Origin: Longibaculum muris
Lineage (GTDB): Bacteria; Bacillota_I; Bacilli_A; Erysipelotrichales; Coprobacillaceae
Length of the DNA stretch: 64,000 bases
Assembly: GCF_004343035.1 (NCBI RefSeq)
Contig: NZ_SMCQ01000011.1
Span: 1 to 64,000 of the forward strand
Direction: 5' to 3'
The position numbers and the translations under genes were made by a program. Positions 19,744-28,112 of this stretch are shown here, in pieces. Position 1 is the first letter of the stretch. The number at the start of each line of letters is the position of its first letter. The notes beneath the pieces were generated by a model. It worked only from the letters and a program-made list of their open reading frames with translations. It was not told the DNA's origin and made no database searches.

Positions 19744-19775
19744 CCCCTTACTTCTATATACGCTTCAAGTAGGGG
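19744..19775. terminator. Bidirectional hairpin between the aminotransferase and the ABC exporter
   Basis: CCCC plus TACTT (19744-19753) pairs with AAGTAGGGG (19767-19775). On the minus strand it is followed by GTTTTTAT, and its 3' arm contains the AAGGGGG ribosome site of the exporter. On the plus strand it is followed by an even stronger T-run. It may terminate the dap operon and mask the exporter's ribosome site. Confidence 0.75.
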
Positions 19776-19787
19776 ATTTTTCTTTTT

Positions 19788-20972
19788 TTATTGACAACTT
19801 TTTAAAACTTTTTTTAATTTTTCAATAAATTCATCAACATGTTGCTTTTCAATGATAAAAGGTGGTAACATTCTCAATACATTTTCACCTGCAGTCACAA
19901 CAATTACACCTTCATCTAACAAAGCCTTTACTACTGGCTTCACATCACTTTTAAAGATTAGACCTTGCATCAAACCAAGTCCACGATACCCTTCAACTTG
20001 ATCAAATTCATCAACCACTTCTTCTAATCTTTCAATCAAATATTCAGAAATATCTTGAACATGGGCAATCATATTTTCTTTTTCAATGATTTCAAAAACT
20101 GTTTTCACTGCCATACAAACAAATGGGTTCCCACCATAAGTACTTCCATGATCACCTGGTTGCATGGCTTTCGCAAATTTCTCATTAGCTACAAAAGCTC
20201 CAACTGGGACACCACAACCAATTCCTTTAGCAAGACATACAATATCTGGTAAAATCCCATATTGAAAATAAGTCATGATTGTTCCAGTACGTCCCATTCC
20301 ACATTGTACTTCATCTAAGATTAAACAAATATCATGTTCATCACATAGTTTTCTTAAACCTTGCATAAAATCCTGATGACATGGATATAAACCACCTTCA
20401 CCTTGTAATGGTTCAACAATAATTGCTGATGTTTTTTCATTAATCAATTGTTCGACACTGGATAAATCATTGAGCGTTGCATAATGAACTCCTTCAATCA
20501 ATGGTCCAAAGGCTTCTTGATAATGTAGATTGCCAGTTAACTTGACAGCTCCTGTTGTTCTTCCATGGAAAGAATGTTGAAATGAAATAATTTCACTATC
20601 AGCTTTTCCATGTTTTAAATAATAATATTTTCTTGCTAGTTTCAAAGCACCTTCTACGGCTTCAGCTCCTGAATTTGCAAAAAAGACACCTGATAACTTC
20701 GTTGCAGCTTTAACTTTTTCAGCTGCTTCTATAGCTTGTGAAGTATAGAAATAATTAGAAACATGCGTTAATGTTTCAATTTGTTTTTGTAAAGCTTCTA
20801 CATAAGGACGATAATTATGTCCAAAGGAATTGACTCCTATCCCTGAATAAAAATCTAAATACTTTTTTCCATTGGTATCATAGAGATAAACCCCTTCACC
20901 TTTTTCTAAAATAACATCATATCGACCATAAGCTTTTAAAAAAGCATTTTCCCCTCTTGTATATAAATCCAT
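19788..20972 (-). CDS. Class III PLP aminotransferase, probable N-acetyl-diaminopimelate aminotransferase (ArgD-like)
   Basis: 394 residues, ArgD/acetylornithine aminotransferase family. PLP-site features: FANSGAEAVEGALKLARKYY, SFHGRTTGAVKLTGN, LILDEVQCGMGRTG and the Schiff-base Lys in CLAKGIGCG. By sequence it could transaminate N-acetylornithine, but no other arginine gene is present. It is last in an operon with dapF, dapH and an N-acetyl-DAP deacetylase, so the missing step it fills is the N-acetyl-L-2-amino-6-ketopimelate transamination. AAGGGGG precedes the ATG, 2 nt after the deacetylase stop. Family firm; substrate inferred from context. Confidence 0.9.
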   Translation of the reverse strand: MDLYTRGENAFLKAYGRYDVILEKGEGVYLYDTNGKKYLDFYSGIGVNSFGHNYRPYVEALQKQIETLTHVSNYFYTSQAIEAAEKVKAATKLSGVFFANSGAEAVEGALKLARKYYYLKHGKADSEIISFQHSFHGRTTGAVKLTGNLHYQEAFGPLIEGVHYATLNDLSSVEQLINEKTSAIIVEPLQGEGGLYPCHQDFMQGLRKLCDEHDICLILDEVQCGMGRTGTIMTYFQYGILPDIVCLAKGIGCGVPVGAFVANEKFAKAMQPGDHGSTYGGNPFVCMAVKTVFEIIEKENMIAHVQDISEYLIERLEEVVDEFDQVEGYRGLGLMQGLIFKSDVKPVVKALLDEGVIVVTAGENVLRMLPPFIIEKQHVDEFIEKLKKVLKSCQ

Positions 20973-20974
20973 TT

Positions 20975-22096
20975 TTAAACCCCCTTTATATCTTTAGCAA
21001 TAGTATAATACAAATCAAGGGCAATTGTTAAGATATTTTCATGAAAATTAAAAGTTTCTGTATGTAAACCACTTTGATACACCTGACATTTGGTACCTAA
21101 AAAGAAAAAGATGCCGGGTATTGCTTTTTGATAAAAAGCAAAATCTTCTGATAACATAAGAGGTTCTTTTAATTCAATATAATCATGATTAACTAAAGAT
21201 ACAAATTTTTGATAAAGTCCTTCATCATTAATGACAGGTGGATAAAGGGGTGGACATGACCATTCAATTTGACATCCATAGGTTTTTTCTAGACCTTGAT
21301 GTAAATCATCAATCATCCCAACAAGCTCATGAAAGACTTTCTCATCATAACAACGTACTGTTCCATGCATTTGTGTTAAACTCGCTACACTATTGCGTGC
21401 CGTTCCCCCAGATATTTCTCCAATATTTAAAACAACTGGATCAAAACAATGCATACGACGACTTAAAATAGCCTGATATTGATTCATTGCCTGACTTGCA
21501 ATCACTATACTATCAATACCTTCTTCAGCCAATCCAGCATGAGCACTTTTACCATGAATAGAAACATCCATTTCTCCACACATTGCCATAAGCGCACCAC
21601 TTTTGCAAGCAATCTTACCTTCTTCAATAAATGGCATTAAATGCATTCCAAAAATTGCTTTGACATGGTATCGATCAAATAATCCACTTTCCACAATTTG
21701 GGCAGCTGCTCCTGGTGATTCTTCAGCAGGTTGAAAAATCAATAAAATGTTATAAGCAAAATGATCTTGTGAATTTTTTAAACGTTTGGCTAGTCCTAAA
21801 AGAACACTCATATGTCCATCATGTCCACAAGCATGCATCATTCCAGAATGTTGACTTTTAAAATCAACATCATTTTTTTCATTTATTGCTAAAGCATCAA
21901 TATCACTACGAAAAGCAAGTGTTGTTGGTTGATGATGATCAATATATACAATCGTTCCTGTATCGACAATTGTTTCATATTGATAACCCATTTGTGTGAG
22001 TTCTTTTCTAATATAAGCAGCTGTACGATATTCTGATAAGCCTAGTTCAGGAATCTGATGCAACTCTCTACGCCATCTTGTTAAATCATCCATCAT
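20975..22096 (-). CDS. M20 amidohydrolase, probable N-acetyldiaminopimelate deacetylase
   Basis: 373 residues, M20D metallopeptidase/amidohydrolase family. Metal-site elements: HACGHDGHMS near residue 90, FQPAEESPGAA near 130 and FGMHLMPF near 155; the dimerisation (lid) domain follows. It removes acetyl from N-acetyl-LL-DAP. The ATG shares its A with the dapH stop (TAATG), giving tight coupling. Context decides the substrate, because M20D also contains hippurate and auxin-conjugate hydrolases. Confidence 0.9.
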   Translation of the reverse strand: MMDDLTRWRRELHQIPELGLSEYRTAAYIRKELTQMGYQYETIVDTGTIVYIDHHQPTTLAFRSDIDALAINEKNDVDFKSQHSGMMHACGHDGHMSVLLGLAKRLKNSQDHFAYNILLIFQPAEESPGAAAQIVESGLFDRYHVKAIFGMHLMPFIEEGKIACKSGALMAMCGEMDVSIHGKSAHAGLAEEGIDSIVIASQAMNQYQAILSRRMHCFDPVVLNIGEISGGTARNSVASLTQMHGTVRCYDEKVFHELVGMIDDLHQGLEKTYGCQIEWSCPPLYPPVINDEGLYQKFVSLVNHDYIELKEPLMLSEDFAFYQKAIPGIFFFLGTKCQVYQSGLHTETFNFHENILTIALDLYYTIAKDIKGV

Positions 22097-22800
22097 TATA
22101 GATTTCTTAAATCTTCCATTAATTGAGTTTTTTCTTTCGTTGCATCATTTTTTTCATGTTTAATAATACGCGCTGGATTCCCTGCCACTACAGCATTTGC
22201 TGGGACATCATTTAAAACAATACTTCCAGCTCCAACAACTGCTCCTTTACCAATATGAACACCCTCAACAACCACTGCATTTGCACCAATTAAAACATCA
22301 TCCTCAATAATGACAGGTGAAGCACTTGGGGGTTCAATAACACCTGCTAACACTGCACCTGCACCAATATGGCAATTCTTACCAACTTGAGCACGGCCAC
22401 CTAAAATAGCTCCCATATCAATCATTGTCCCTTCACCAATAGTGGCACCTATATTGATAATAGCTCCCATCATAATAACTGCATGATCACCAATTGTCAC
22501 ATTATCACGAATCATTGCGCCTGGTTCAATACGCGCATTGATATGAGTTAAATCTAACATTGGTATAGCACTATTACGATGATCTTGTTGTAAATATGTA
22601 TCAGTAATTTGGTTTTGATTTGCTTTTAAATATTTCTTGATATGTTCTAAATCTCCTACCAAAATACGACTTGTCTTTGTACCAAAAACTTGTAAAGATG
22701 GATCATCTGGTAAATTCTCACCATTGATATACACCTTCACAATTGTTTGTTTTTTTGCTTGACTAATATATTGAATAATTTCTTCAGCTGTTCTACACAT
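22096..22800 (-). CDS. dapH: Tetrahydrodipicolinate N-acetyltransferase DapH
   Basis: 234 residues from ATG 22800, with GAGGAGG directly upstream; the reading from 22875 overlaps dapF too far. An N-terminal alpha domain (about 1-70) precedes a left-handed beta-helix of hexapeptide repeats ([40 protein letters not shown]), ending in AGNPARIIK. Acetylates tetrahydrodipicolinate, the first step of the acetylase DAP branch. ATGTGTAG overlaps the dapF stop. Confidence 0.95.
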   Translation of the reverse strand: MCRTAEEIIQYISQAKKQTIVKVYINGENLPDDPSLQVFGTKTSRILVGDLEHIKKYLKANQNQITDTYLQQDHRNSAIPMLDLTHINARIEPGAMIRDNVTIGDHAVIMMGAIINIGATIGEGTMIDMGAILGGRAQVGKNCHIGAGAVLAGVIEPPSASPVIIEDDVLIGANAVVVEGVHIGKGAVVGAGSIVLNDVPANAVVAGNPARIIKHEKNDATKEKTQLMEDLRNL

Positions 22801-23638
22801 AAAAATCCTCCTCGTTAATAATACCTTCAAAAATACGTTTTGCTTCACCTTCCATAAATATATGACCATCTTCATATGTAATATGTAATCTTCCGCCTAA
22901 CAAATCAACAAAGACATCCCGATCACATAAACCTAATAAATAACTGGCATACATACAAGCACAAGCCCCTGTTCCACAAGCTTTTGTCTCACCTGAACCA
23001 CGTTCCCATACACGCATTTTGAGATGTTGTCGGTCAACAACTTGTACAAATTCAGTATTGACAGATTCAGGAAACATATCATGTTTTTCTAGGAATGGGC
23101 CTATTTTTTTGATATCAAAATCAAGATTATCAACAAACATAACTGTATGTGGGTTTCCCATTGATAGACTTGTTAAATGATAAATATTGCCATTGATTTC
23201 AATTGCTTCATTAATCATTGTCTTTTTATCAAACAAACATGGAATATCTTTGGTCTCTAAAATAGGCTTTCCCATATCAACTTTGACCATTGTCACTTCC
23301 TGATTATCCAGAGTTAACCAAACTTTCTTGATTCCCCCAAGAGTTTCAATCTCTAGATAAGTTTTATCTGTTAGATGATGGTCATAAACAAACTTAGAAA
23401 AACAACGAATACCATTGCCACACATTTTTGCTTCACTTCCATCAAGATTAAACATTCGCATCTTAAAATCACAATGTGAAGAAGGCAAAATAACAATCAT
23501 ACCATCACTGCCAATCCCATAATGACGATCACTAATTCTTTGAATAAATGTTTTATTCATTGGAACATTTTGATGGATACCATCAAAATAAATATAATCA
23601 TTGCCTATTCCCTGCATCTTTGTAAATTTCAACATCAT
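22793..23638 (-). CDS. dapF: Diaminopimelate epimerase DapF
   Basis: 281 residues (ATG 23638 or the adjacent ATG 23635; GAGGTGAT upstream). The two catalytic cysteines are in [10 protein letters not shown] and KACGTGACA, and [13 protein letters not shown] is the family N-terminus. Converts LL-DAP to meso-DAP for lysine and, in DAP-type walls, peptidoglycan. First gene of the four-gene dap operon. No lysine riboswitch fits in the short leader. Confidence 0.97.
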   Translation of the reverse strand: MMLKFTKMQGIGNDYIYFDGIHQNVPMNKTFIQRISDRHYGIGSDGMIVILPSSHCDFKMRMFNLDGSEAKMCGNGIRCFSKFVYDHHLTDKTYLEIETLGGIKKVWLTLDNQEVTMVKVDMGKPILETKDIPCLFDKKTMINEAIEINGNIYHLTSLSMGNPHTVMFVDNLDFDIKKIGPFLEKHDMFPESVNTEFVQVVDRQHLKMRVWERGSGETKACGTGACACMYASYLLGLCDRDVFVDLLGGRLHITYEDGHIFMEGEAKRIFEGIINEEDFYV

Positions 23639-23726
23639 ATCACCTCAACTTTTTCACAATGATAACATTTTTTTATCACAATGAAAAGTATTTTTCATAT
23701 TTTGCATATAATATAGTGGTGAGACT

Positions 23727-23813
23727 ATGAAATATATGCTTAAAAGAATCAATGAAGTATTATCTATCTTATTAATAGCCTTAATAATTATGATTATACA
23801 TTATCATATTTAA
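23727..23813 (+). CDS. 28-residue membrane peptide with its own promoter and terminator
   Basis: A short ORF encoding MKYMLKRINEVLS followed by a hydrophobic ILLIALIIMII helix and HYHI. GGTGAG lies 5-10 nt upstream. A TATAAT with TGCA just before it (23703-23712) sits about 12 nt before that site, and a terminator follows the stop directly. It runs opposite to both flanking genes, so it is an independent unit. The basic amphipathic start plus one helix resembles small membrane peptides or type I toxins, but no family is recognised. Confidence 0.55.
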   Translation: MKYMLKRINEVLSILLIALIIMIIHYHI

Positions 23814-23840
23814 AAAACGGTCCTCAGACCGTTATTTTTT
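23814..23840. terminator. Bidirectional terminator
   Basis: AACGGTC (23816-23822), loop CTCA, GACCGTT (23827-23833), followed by a run of T on the plus strand and preceded by a run of A that gives T on the minus strand. Serves the 28-residue ORF and the converging zinc-ribbon lipoprotein gene. Confidence 0.88.
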
Positions 23841-24623
23841 CAATTCATATCCACAATTTGAACAAATTCTTTCATCGCCAACCTCTTGTCCACAATTTGG
23901 ACAATATTTTATGTCATGCGATTCAATCAATTCTTCATTGATTGGTGCTTTCTTTTTCTTCATCAATACCACTACAATCACAACAATCAATACAATCCCT
24001 AAACCAGTAAAAATCAATGTCATATCTATACCACCAGAAGCTGCTGATGAAATCACAATATCTCCATCCAATCCATTAACTGATGCTTCTAATAAATCAA
24101 TCTTAACTTCTCTACCATCAACTGTTCCAATATTAGAAGATGCTTTAGCTGGCATTTTCACGGTTAAATTCATTTCTACACCTTTTGCCTTTAAATCATC
24201 TAATGAACTATTTTGTGGAACCCCACCAAGACTATTCCCTAATTGATGACTCACTTGATTCATAGGAATTGTAAAAACAATAGATTTTGTTCCATCAATA
24301 TCTTTTTCAGTTAAATATTTTGATTGTTTTTGATCATCTGTAGTTATCTTAAACCCAACCCACTTTTTACCATCAATTGTTTTATCAATTGGTTGAAATG
24401 TCATGTCTTTTTGTTTGTCTTTCAAATAATTATCTTTCATTTCATTCAACCAATCCTGGGCAGTGATTTCACTTCCTTGAAAAGTTGTTTCATCAATCAG
24501 ATACTCTATATTCATTTTCATTGTTTTATCTGATTTCACTTCAGTATAAATATTCATTTTCATACATCCAGTCAATAAACATACCATTAGTCCTAAAAAT
24601 AATAACTTTAATTTCTTGTGCAT
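23832..24623 (-). CDS. LppM-like lipoprotein with a transmembrane helix and C-terminal zinc ribbon
   Basis: 263 residues. Signal peptide with lipobox LLTGC near residue 20, an extracellular domain of about 190 residues (KMNIYTEVKSDKTMKMNIEY at its start; LppM-like), a helix near 205-225 (LIFTGLGIVLIVVIVVVLM), then KKKK and a cytoplasmic double CxxC zinc ribbon (KYCPNCGQE, RICSNCGYE). The topology joins an outside sensor-like domain to an inside zinc ribbon. Function unknown. Confidence 0.8.
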   Translation of the reverse strand: MHKKLKLLFLGLMVCLLTGCMKMNIYTEVKSDKTMKMNIEYLIDETTFQGSEITAQDWLNEMKDNYLKDKQKDMTFQPIDKTIDGKKWVGFKITTDDQKQSKYLTEKDIDGTKSIVFTIPMNQVSHQLGNSLGGVPQNSSLDDLKAKGVEMNLTVKMPAKASSNIGTVDGREVKIDLLEASVNGLDGDIVISSAASGGIDMTLIFTGLGIVLIVVIVVVLMKKKKAPINEELIESHDIKYCPNCGQEVGDERICSNCGYELKK

Positions 24624-24687
24624 ATTATACCCCTCTCTATTTATCTCTTTTTATTTTATCATATTATGAATCATTCGTGCATATTGA

Positions 24688-24715
24688 TTGTTATTTTGTT
24701 AAAAATTTTTATAAT
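24688..24715 (+). promoter_or_regulatory. Promoter of the NrdD-like gene
   Basis: TTGTTA (24688-24693), 16-bp spacer, TATAAT (24710-24715), followed by AAGAAGGTGAT and the ATG at 24736. Confidence 0.7.
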
Positions 24716-24735
24716 AGAATTAAGAAGGTGATTTC

Positions 24736-25020
24736 ATGAAAAGATTAGAAGATGTTGATGTAGAAGTTAGCAATGGAGAAATGGATGATCAGGAGATTCT
24801 TGCTTATATTCATTATTTAAAAGACAAATTTAAAAATGAAACATTATCTTCATTAAAGCTGAACATTGATGGTGATTATGTTGATATGCATTATCACCTT
24901 ATTCCCACTCCTTTTGAAAGGATTCGTCGTATTACTGGTTATTTAGTTGGAACTTTAGACCGTTTTAATGATGCCAAAAGAGCTGAAGAAAGAGATCGTG
25001 TCAAACATGCAGTCAAATAA
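24736..25020 (+). CDS. Small protein resembling the C-terminus of anaerobic ribonucleotide reductase (NrdD-like)
   Basis: 94 residues. The C-terminal half (FERIRRITGYL, then RFNDAKRAEERDRVKH) resembles the extreme C-terminus of NrdD (R-x-TGYL ... N ... K ... E ... DR). The Cys residues of the NrdD zinc site and the glycyl-radical segment are absent. Such stand-alone proteins occur in anaerobic Bacillota and are often annotated as NrdD-related. It is a lone plus-strand gene with its own promoter and terminator. Function unknown; the similarity is from memory of the family, not a search. Confidence 0.7.
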   Translation: MKRLEDVDVEVSNGEMDDQEILAYIHYLKDKFKNETLSSLKLNIDGDYVDMHYHLIPTPFERIRRITGYLVGTLDRFNDAKRAEERDRVKHAVK

Positions 25021-25042
25021 AAAAAGTCGTATGACTTTTTTT
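25021..25042. terminator. Bidirectional terminator between the NrdD-like gene and luxS
   Basis: AAAAAGTC (25021-25028), loop GTAT, GACTTTTT (25033-25040) and more T on both strands. Serves both converging genes. Confidence 0.88.
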
Positions 25043-25490
25043 ATTTGAGATAATGATATTCATGTTCCCATGGATGGTTAATGAAAAACTCAGCAGAGGC
25101 TTTGGCTTTTGCTAAATCCATGTAAGTATAATTTCCACATTCTTCTTTTTTTGCGCCAGGAATAGCTTGTTGCCATGTTGCGATTTGTTGGAAAACATCT
25201 TTAACAAGATGATGAATTGTTTTTAAATCTAAATCTTTTGTAATTAAATAGAATCCTGTCATACATCCCATTGGTCCAAAATAAATCACTTTATCTTTAT
25301 AAGGACCATTTCTAAGTAAAGTTGCTCCAATATGTTCAATGGTATGAGCAGCCTTTGGATCTAATGGTTCATCCACATTAGGCTCACACATACGAATATC
25401 AAAAGTCGTTAATTCACCATCTACTCTTGAAATATAAACTCCTTTTTTCAATTGTGTATGATCAACACTAAAGCTTGTAATTCTTTCCAT
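25041..25490 (-). CDS. luxS: S-ribosylhomocysteine lyase LuxS
   Basis: 149 residues. Metal-binding HTIEH near residue 50, MGCMTGFYL near 75 with the catalytic Cys, and the third metal ligand Cys in KKEECGNYT are present. Splits S-ribosylhomocysteine to homocysteine and DPD, the AI-2 precursor. The ATG overlaps the stop of the upstream DUF2812 gene (TAATG), so luxS is translated from a PadR-controlled transcript, an unusual placement. Confidence 0.97.
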   Translation of the reverse strand: MERITSFSVDHTQLKKGVYISRVDGELTTFDIRMCEPNVDEPLDPKAAHTIEHIGATLLRNGPYKDKVIYFGPMGCMTGFYLITKDLDLKTIHHLVKDVFQQIATWQQAIPGAKKEECGNYTYMDLAKAKASAEFFINHPWEHEYHYLK

Positions 25491-26722
25491 TATTTTTCTC
25501 CTTCATTAAAAGTAAATTGAATGAATTTCATAATATCTTCTTCATCCTCTATAGCATATCTTACAACAGTCTTATCTAAATATGCAATAACAATATGATT
25601 CAAACGATAATAAGTCACATTTCCAACTTTGGCTTGTTTAAATTTTTGTAATGCTTGTTGATAAGAAAGTCGTGTCGGGAAAGAAAATTCAACTGGTTGT
25701 GATTGGGGTCGATCGAATTGTTCTTGGGTTCTATCAAGTTGTTCTGATTCAATAATCAAATATTGCATTAATCTTTCCTTAACGTGATCGTTTTTACAAA
25801 GATATTTTTCTTCAAAATAAGAATGATCTAAATCATTAATTGTATAATAAATCATAAAAGGATTAGTTTCTTTTGAAATTTCTTGATATTCTCCATATGA
25901 ATAATATTCCTGAACCGGTAAAAGAGCATCCTGTTGTAAGTCTTTTAACCCTTGAGTAAGAAAAATACAGGCTACATATAAAAGAATACCTAATTGATAA
26001 GGCTTTTTAAAGTGTGAATGCATCACTTTGTAAATAAGCACTACCCCAACAAGAAAAGCCATAGCAAATACAAAATACATTCCTCTTAAATTAAAGAATG
26101 GTAAAATAAATCCAAGTCCAATTGTTAGAGAGAAGAATATTCTTTCTAAAATACAACATATTTGACGAATTTTTATATATTGACTTTGATGAGTTTCTTG
26201 AATCTTATCTAAAAGAACAGAACTTCCTCCTACACATAAACAAGTTACTGAAAAAAGAAAAGCCATAATGATCAAAAAATAAGTTTGATAGTGAACATAA
26301 AAATCATGAATATTCCATTGTACAAGTGAACGATTCATATTAACTGTAAACATTCCAATAACAAACAATGTAAAAACACTCACTTGTAAAGGTATTCCAT
26401 AATGATCAAGTAATAATAAACGATGAGTTCGCTCATCAGTATGCAAATCAACAGCATTCTCATCTCTATGACGATAAATATGCAAATTTCTTGTCTTTCC
26501 TAAATATTCATATCCTAACGCTTTGATTGTCTCTAAATATTCTTCACTAGGTGTTTGATAATCAAATTGATATTTATAAATATGATCATCTCTTTCAAAC
26601 TTATAAAAGAAATAACCCACTTCTTTTAAACTATAGCCTTTTAATGACATCTGCCTAAATTCTTCTAACAAATCATCTTCATAAACATAATAATTAGAAA
26701 CAAACTTATATTTATACTTCAT
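25490..26722 (-). CDS. DUF2812 membrane protein
   Basis: 410 residues. The N-terminal DUF2812 domain (about 1-105; KFERDDHIYKYQFDYQ, LGYEYLGKTRNLHIYRH) is followed by about six hydrophobic helices in two groups (115-180, 190-255) and a soluble C-terminus. DUF2812 genes usually sit next to PadR regulators, as here. Paralogue of the next gene upstream. Function unknown; perhaps a membrane stress or transport partner. GAGGAGTGAAGT precedes the ATG. Confidence 0.85.
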   Translation of the reverse strand: MKYKYKFVSNYYVYEDDLLEEFRQMSLKGYSLKEVGYFFYKFERDDHIYKYQFDYQTPSEEYLETIKALGYEYLGKTRNLHIYRHRDENAVDLHTDERTHRLLLLDHYGIPLQVSVFTLFVIGMFTVNMNRSLVQWNIHDFYVHYQTYFLIIMAFLFSVTCLCVGGSSVLLDKIQETHQSQYIKIRQICCILERIFFSLTIGLGFILPFFNLRGMYFVFAMAFLVGVVLIYKVMHSHFKKPYQLGILLYVACIFLTQGLKDLQQDALLPVQEYYSYGEYQEISKETNPFMIYYTINDLDHSYFEEKYLCKNDHVKERLMQYLIIESEQLDRTQEQFDRPQSQPVEFSFPTRLSYQQALQKFKQAKVGNVTYYRLNHIVIAYLDKTVVRYAIEDEEDIMKFIQFTFNEGEK

Positions 26723-26744
26723 ACTTCACTCCTCCTCATATCTT

Positions 26745-27515
26745 TTATAAAACAACTAAAAAAATCACAACATAAATGAATAAACTCAATAAAATAATAT
26801 CCTTTATTTGACTTAATAAAGTCCTCTTTAATAATTTATTTGAAAAATAATAATACCCTATTGAAATCATAAAAAACAAACTTAAAAACATAATAATCTG
26901 AAACGATAAACGCCATACATAAAACGAAGCATACAATAAAACCATCACAAAAATAGGTTTTATAAACCGTGTCATTATAGTCATTATTTGATATGATTTC
27001 AAAAGAAACTTTGATTTATGATTCATATAAATACGCATAAAAGATATAGCTATAGCCTCAATAACAAATCCTAAACTTAAACATAAATATGCCCCTTTAA
27101 TCAATTCATCAATATTTCCACTCATACCATAAAATTTTAATGCAAAATACAATCCAAAAATCAAATTCATAACAATATCTGACTGACTATATTTTTCTAA
27201 AATAACCTTACGATGAAGATTTTCATCTGTATGCAAATCTAATGCATTGATATTTTCACTCACAAAAACATTCCCGCCAATACCATGTGCTCCAACATAC
27301 TCATATCCTGCTTCTTTTAAAACAGATAAATATTCTTCATTTAATTCATTATAATCCATTTGATATTTACAAGGCTGAAAACACTTTTCAAACTTAAATA
27401 AGAAATATCCAATCGACTTTAACTTCCAACCTCGCTTTGACATCATATCTAAATACTCTATAAATTAATCTTCTAATACAACATTTTCACCTGCCAAAGT
27501 ATATTTATATTTCAT
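26745..27515 (-). pseudogene. DUF2812 membrane protein gene interrupted by a premature stop
   Basis: ATG 27515 (overlapping the PadR stop by 11 nt, with GGAGG upstream) opens MKYKYTLAGENVVLED, then hits TAA at 27467-27465. The same frame continues without interruption as FIEYLDMMSKRGWKLKS and on to 26745, giving about 256 codons. The paralogue downstream aligns across the stop (MKYKYKFVSN...YEDDLLEEF), so the stop replaces one residue of a real domain. Re-initiation at ATG 27446 could give a 233-residue protein lacking part of DUF2812. Four or more helices follow. Confidence 0.8.
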
Positions 27516-27819
27516 GACTCACATCCTCCAATAAACGAATTTGTTGGAGCATTCTTTCTTTTTCCAATAAAAGTTTTTCTTTCCCTTTTTTAGTAATAAC
27601 ATATGTTTTCTTTTGTTTAGAAATATCTTCTAACTCAATATATCCTTCTTTTTCAAAACGTGGCAGCAAGGTATAAAGTGTTCCAGCACCTATTTGAATT
27701 TCATTATTTGTTATAGTTGCAACCTCCTGCATAATTTCATAACCATGCCTTGGCTGATATAATGATAGAAGAATATAAAACATTTGTGGTGTTAGAGTTT
27801 CAAATTCCTTTCTTGCCAT
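27505..27819 (-). CDS. PadR-family transcriptional regulator
   Basis: 104 residues. Winged-helix features of PadR: LTPQMFYILLSLYQPRHGYE, then EIQIGAGTLYTLLPRFEKEG and the wing. First gene of the PadR-DUF2812-DUF2812-luxS transcript. A near-perfect 26-bp palindrome over its promoter suggests autorepression, as is usual for this family. Confidence 0.93.
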   Translation of the reverse strand: MARKEFETLTPQMFYILLSLYQPRHGYEIMQEVATITNNEIQIGAGTLYTLLPRFEKEGYIELEDISKQKKTYVITKKGKEKLLLEKERMLQQIRLLEDVSHEI

Positions 27820-27836
27820 AAAATCACCTCATTATA

Positions 27837-27888
27837 TTGATATTCGATATATCTAATATCAATATAACATATTTCATTTTATTGTCAA
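27837..27888 (-). promoter_or_regulatory. PadR promoter and palindromic operator
   Basis: On the minus strand TTGACA (27888-27883), a 16-bp spacer and TATATT (27866-27861) form a good promoter. Overlapping the -10 and the start region is a palindrome 27837-27862 with arms TTGATATT and AATATCAA and a central GATATATC, with one mismatched pair. Candidate autoregulatory operator. Confidence 0.7.
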
Positions 27889-27941
27889 TAAACTTCTTCA
27901 AATGAAGATTATAAAATTTTCAACAAATTTCAAAAAAACTC

Positions 27942-27970
27942 TTTACAAAAGTTATCAAATCTTATATAAT
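27942..27970 (+). promoter_or_regulatory. tRNA-His promoter
   Basis: TTTACA (27942-27947), 17-bp spacer, TATAAT (27965-27970), about 30 nt before the tRNA. Confidence 0.75.
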
Positions 27971-28000
27971 CTATCTTGCCTAATTGAGTTGGGTCAATAT

Positions 28001-28077
28001 GGCGGTTGTGGCGAAGTGGTTAACGCACCGGATTGTGGCTCCGGCATTCGTGAGTTCGATTCTCATCAACCGCCCCA
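28001..28077 (+). tRNA. tRNA-His (GTG) with encoded CCA
   Basis: A full cloverleaf can be folded: extra 5' G (28001) opposite the discriminator C (28074), acceptor GCGGTTG/CAACCGC, D-arm GCG/CGC, anticodon GTG at 28035-28037, T-arm with TTCGATT loop, and genomic CCA at 28075-28077. The extra G is the His identity element. The 3' end is duplicated 2.7 kb downstream. Confidence 0.97.
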
Positions 28078-28093
28078 TATAAGTTATTAACTC
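28061..28093 (+). repeat. att-like repeat, copy 1 (3' end of tRNA-His)
   Basis: The last 17 bases of the tRNA and the next 16 bases recur at 30782-30814 without gaps, 29 of 33 identical. tRNA 3' ends are standard targets of tyrosine recombinases, so this is the likely attachment core of a past integration. Confidence 0.65.
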
Positions 28094-28112
28094 CTAGAAA
28101 TAGGAGTTTTTA
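28089..28112 (+). terminator. tRNA-His terminator
   Basis: AACTCCTA (28089-28096), tetraloop GAAA, TAGGAGTT (28101-28108) and a T-run. Confidence 0.9.

Noticed and set aside
23639-23726. Lysine riboswitch upstream of dapF
   Set aside because: The leader is too short and no conserved core is visible.
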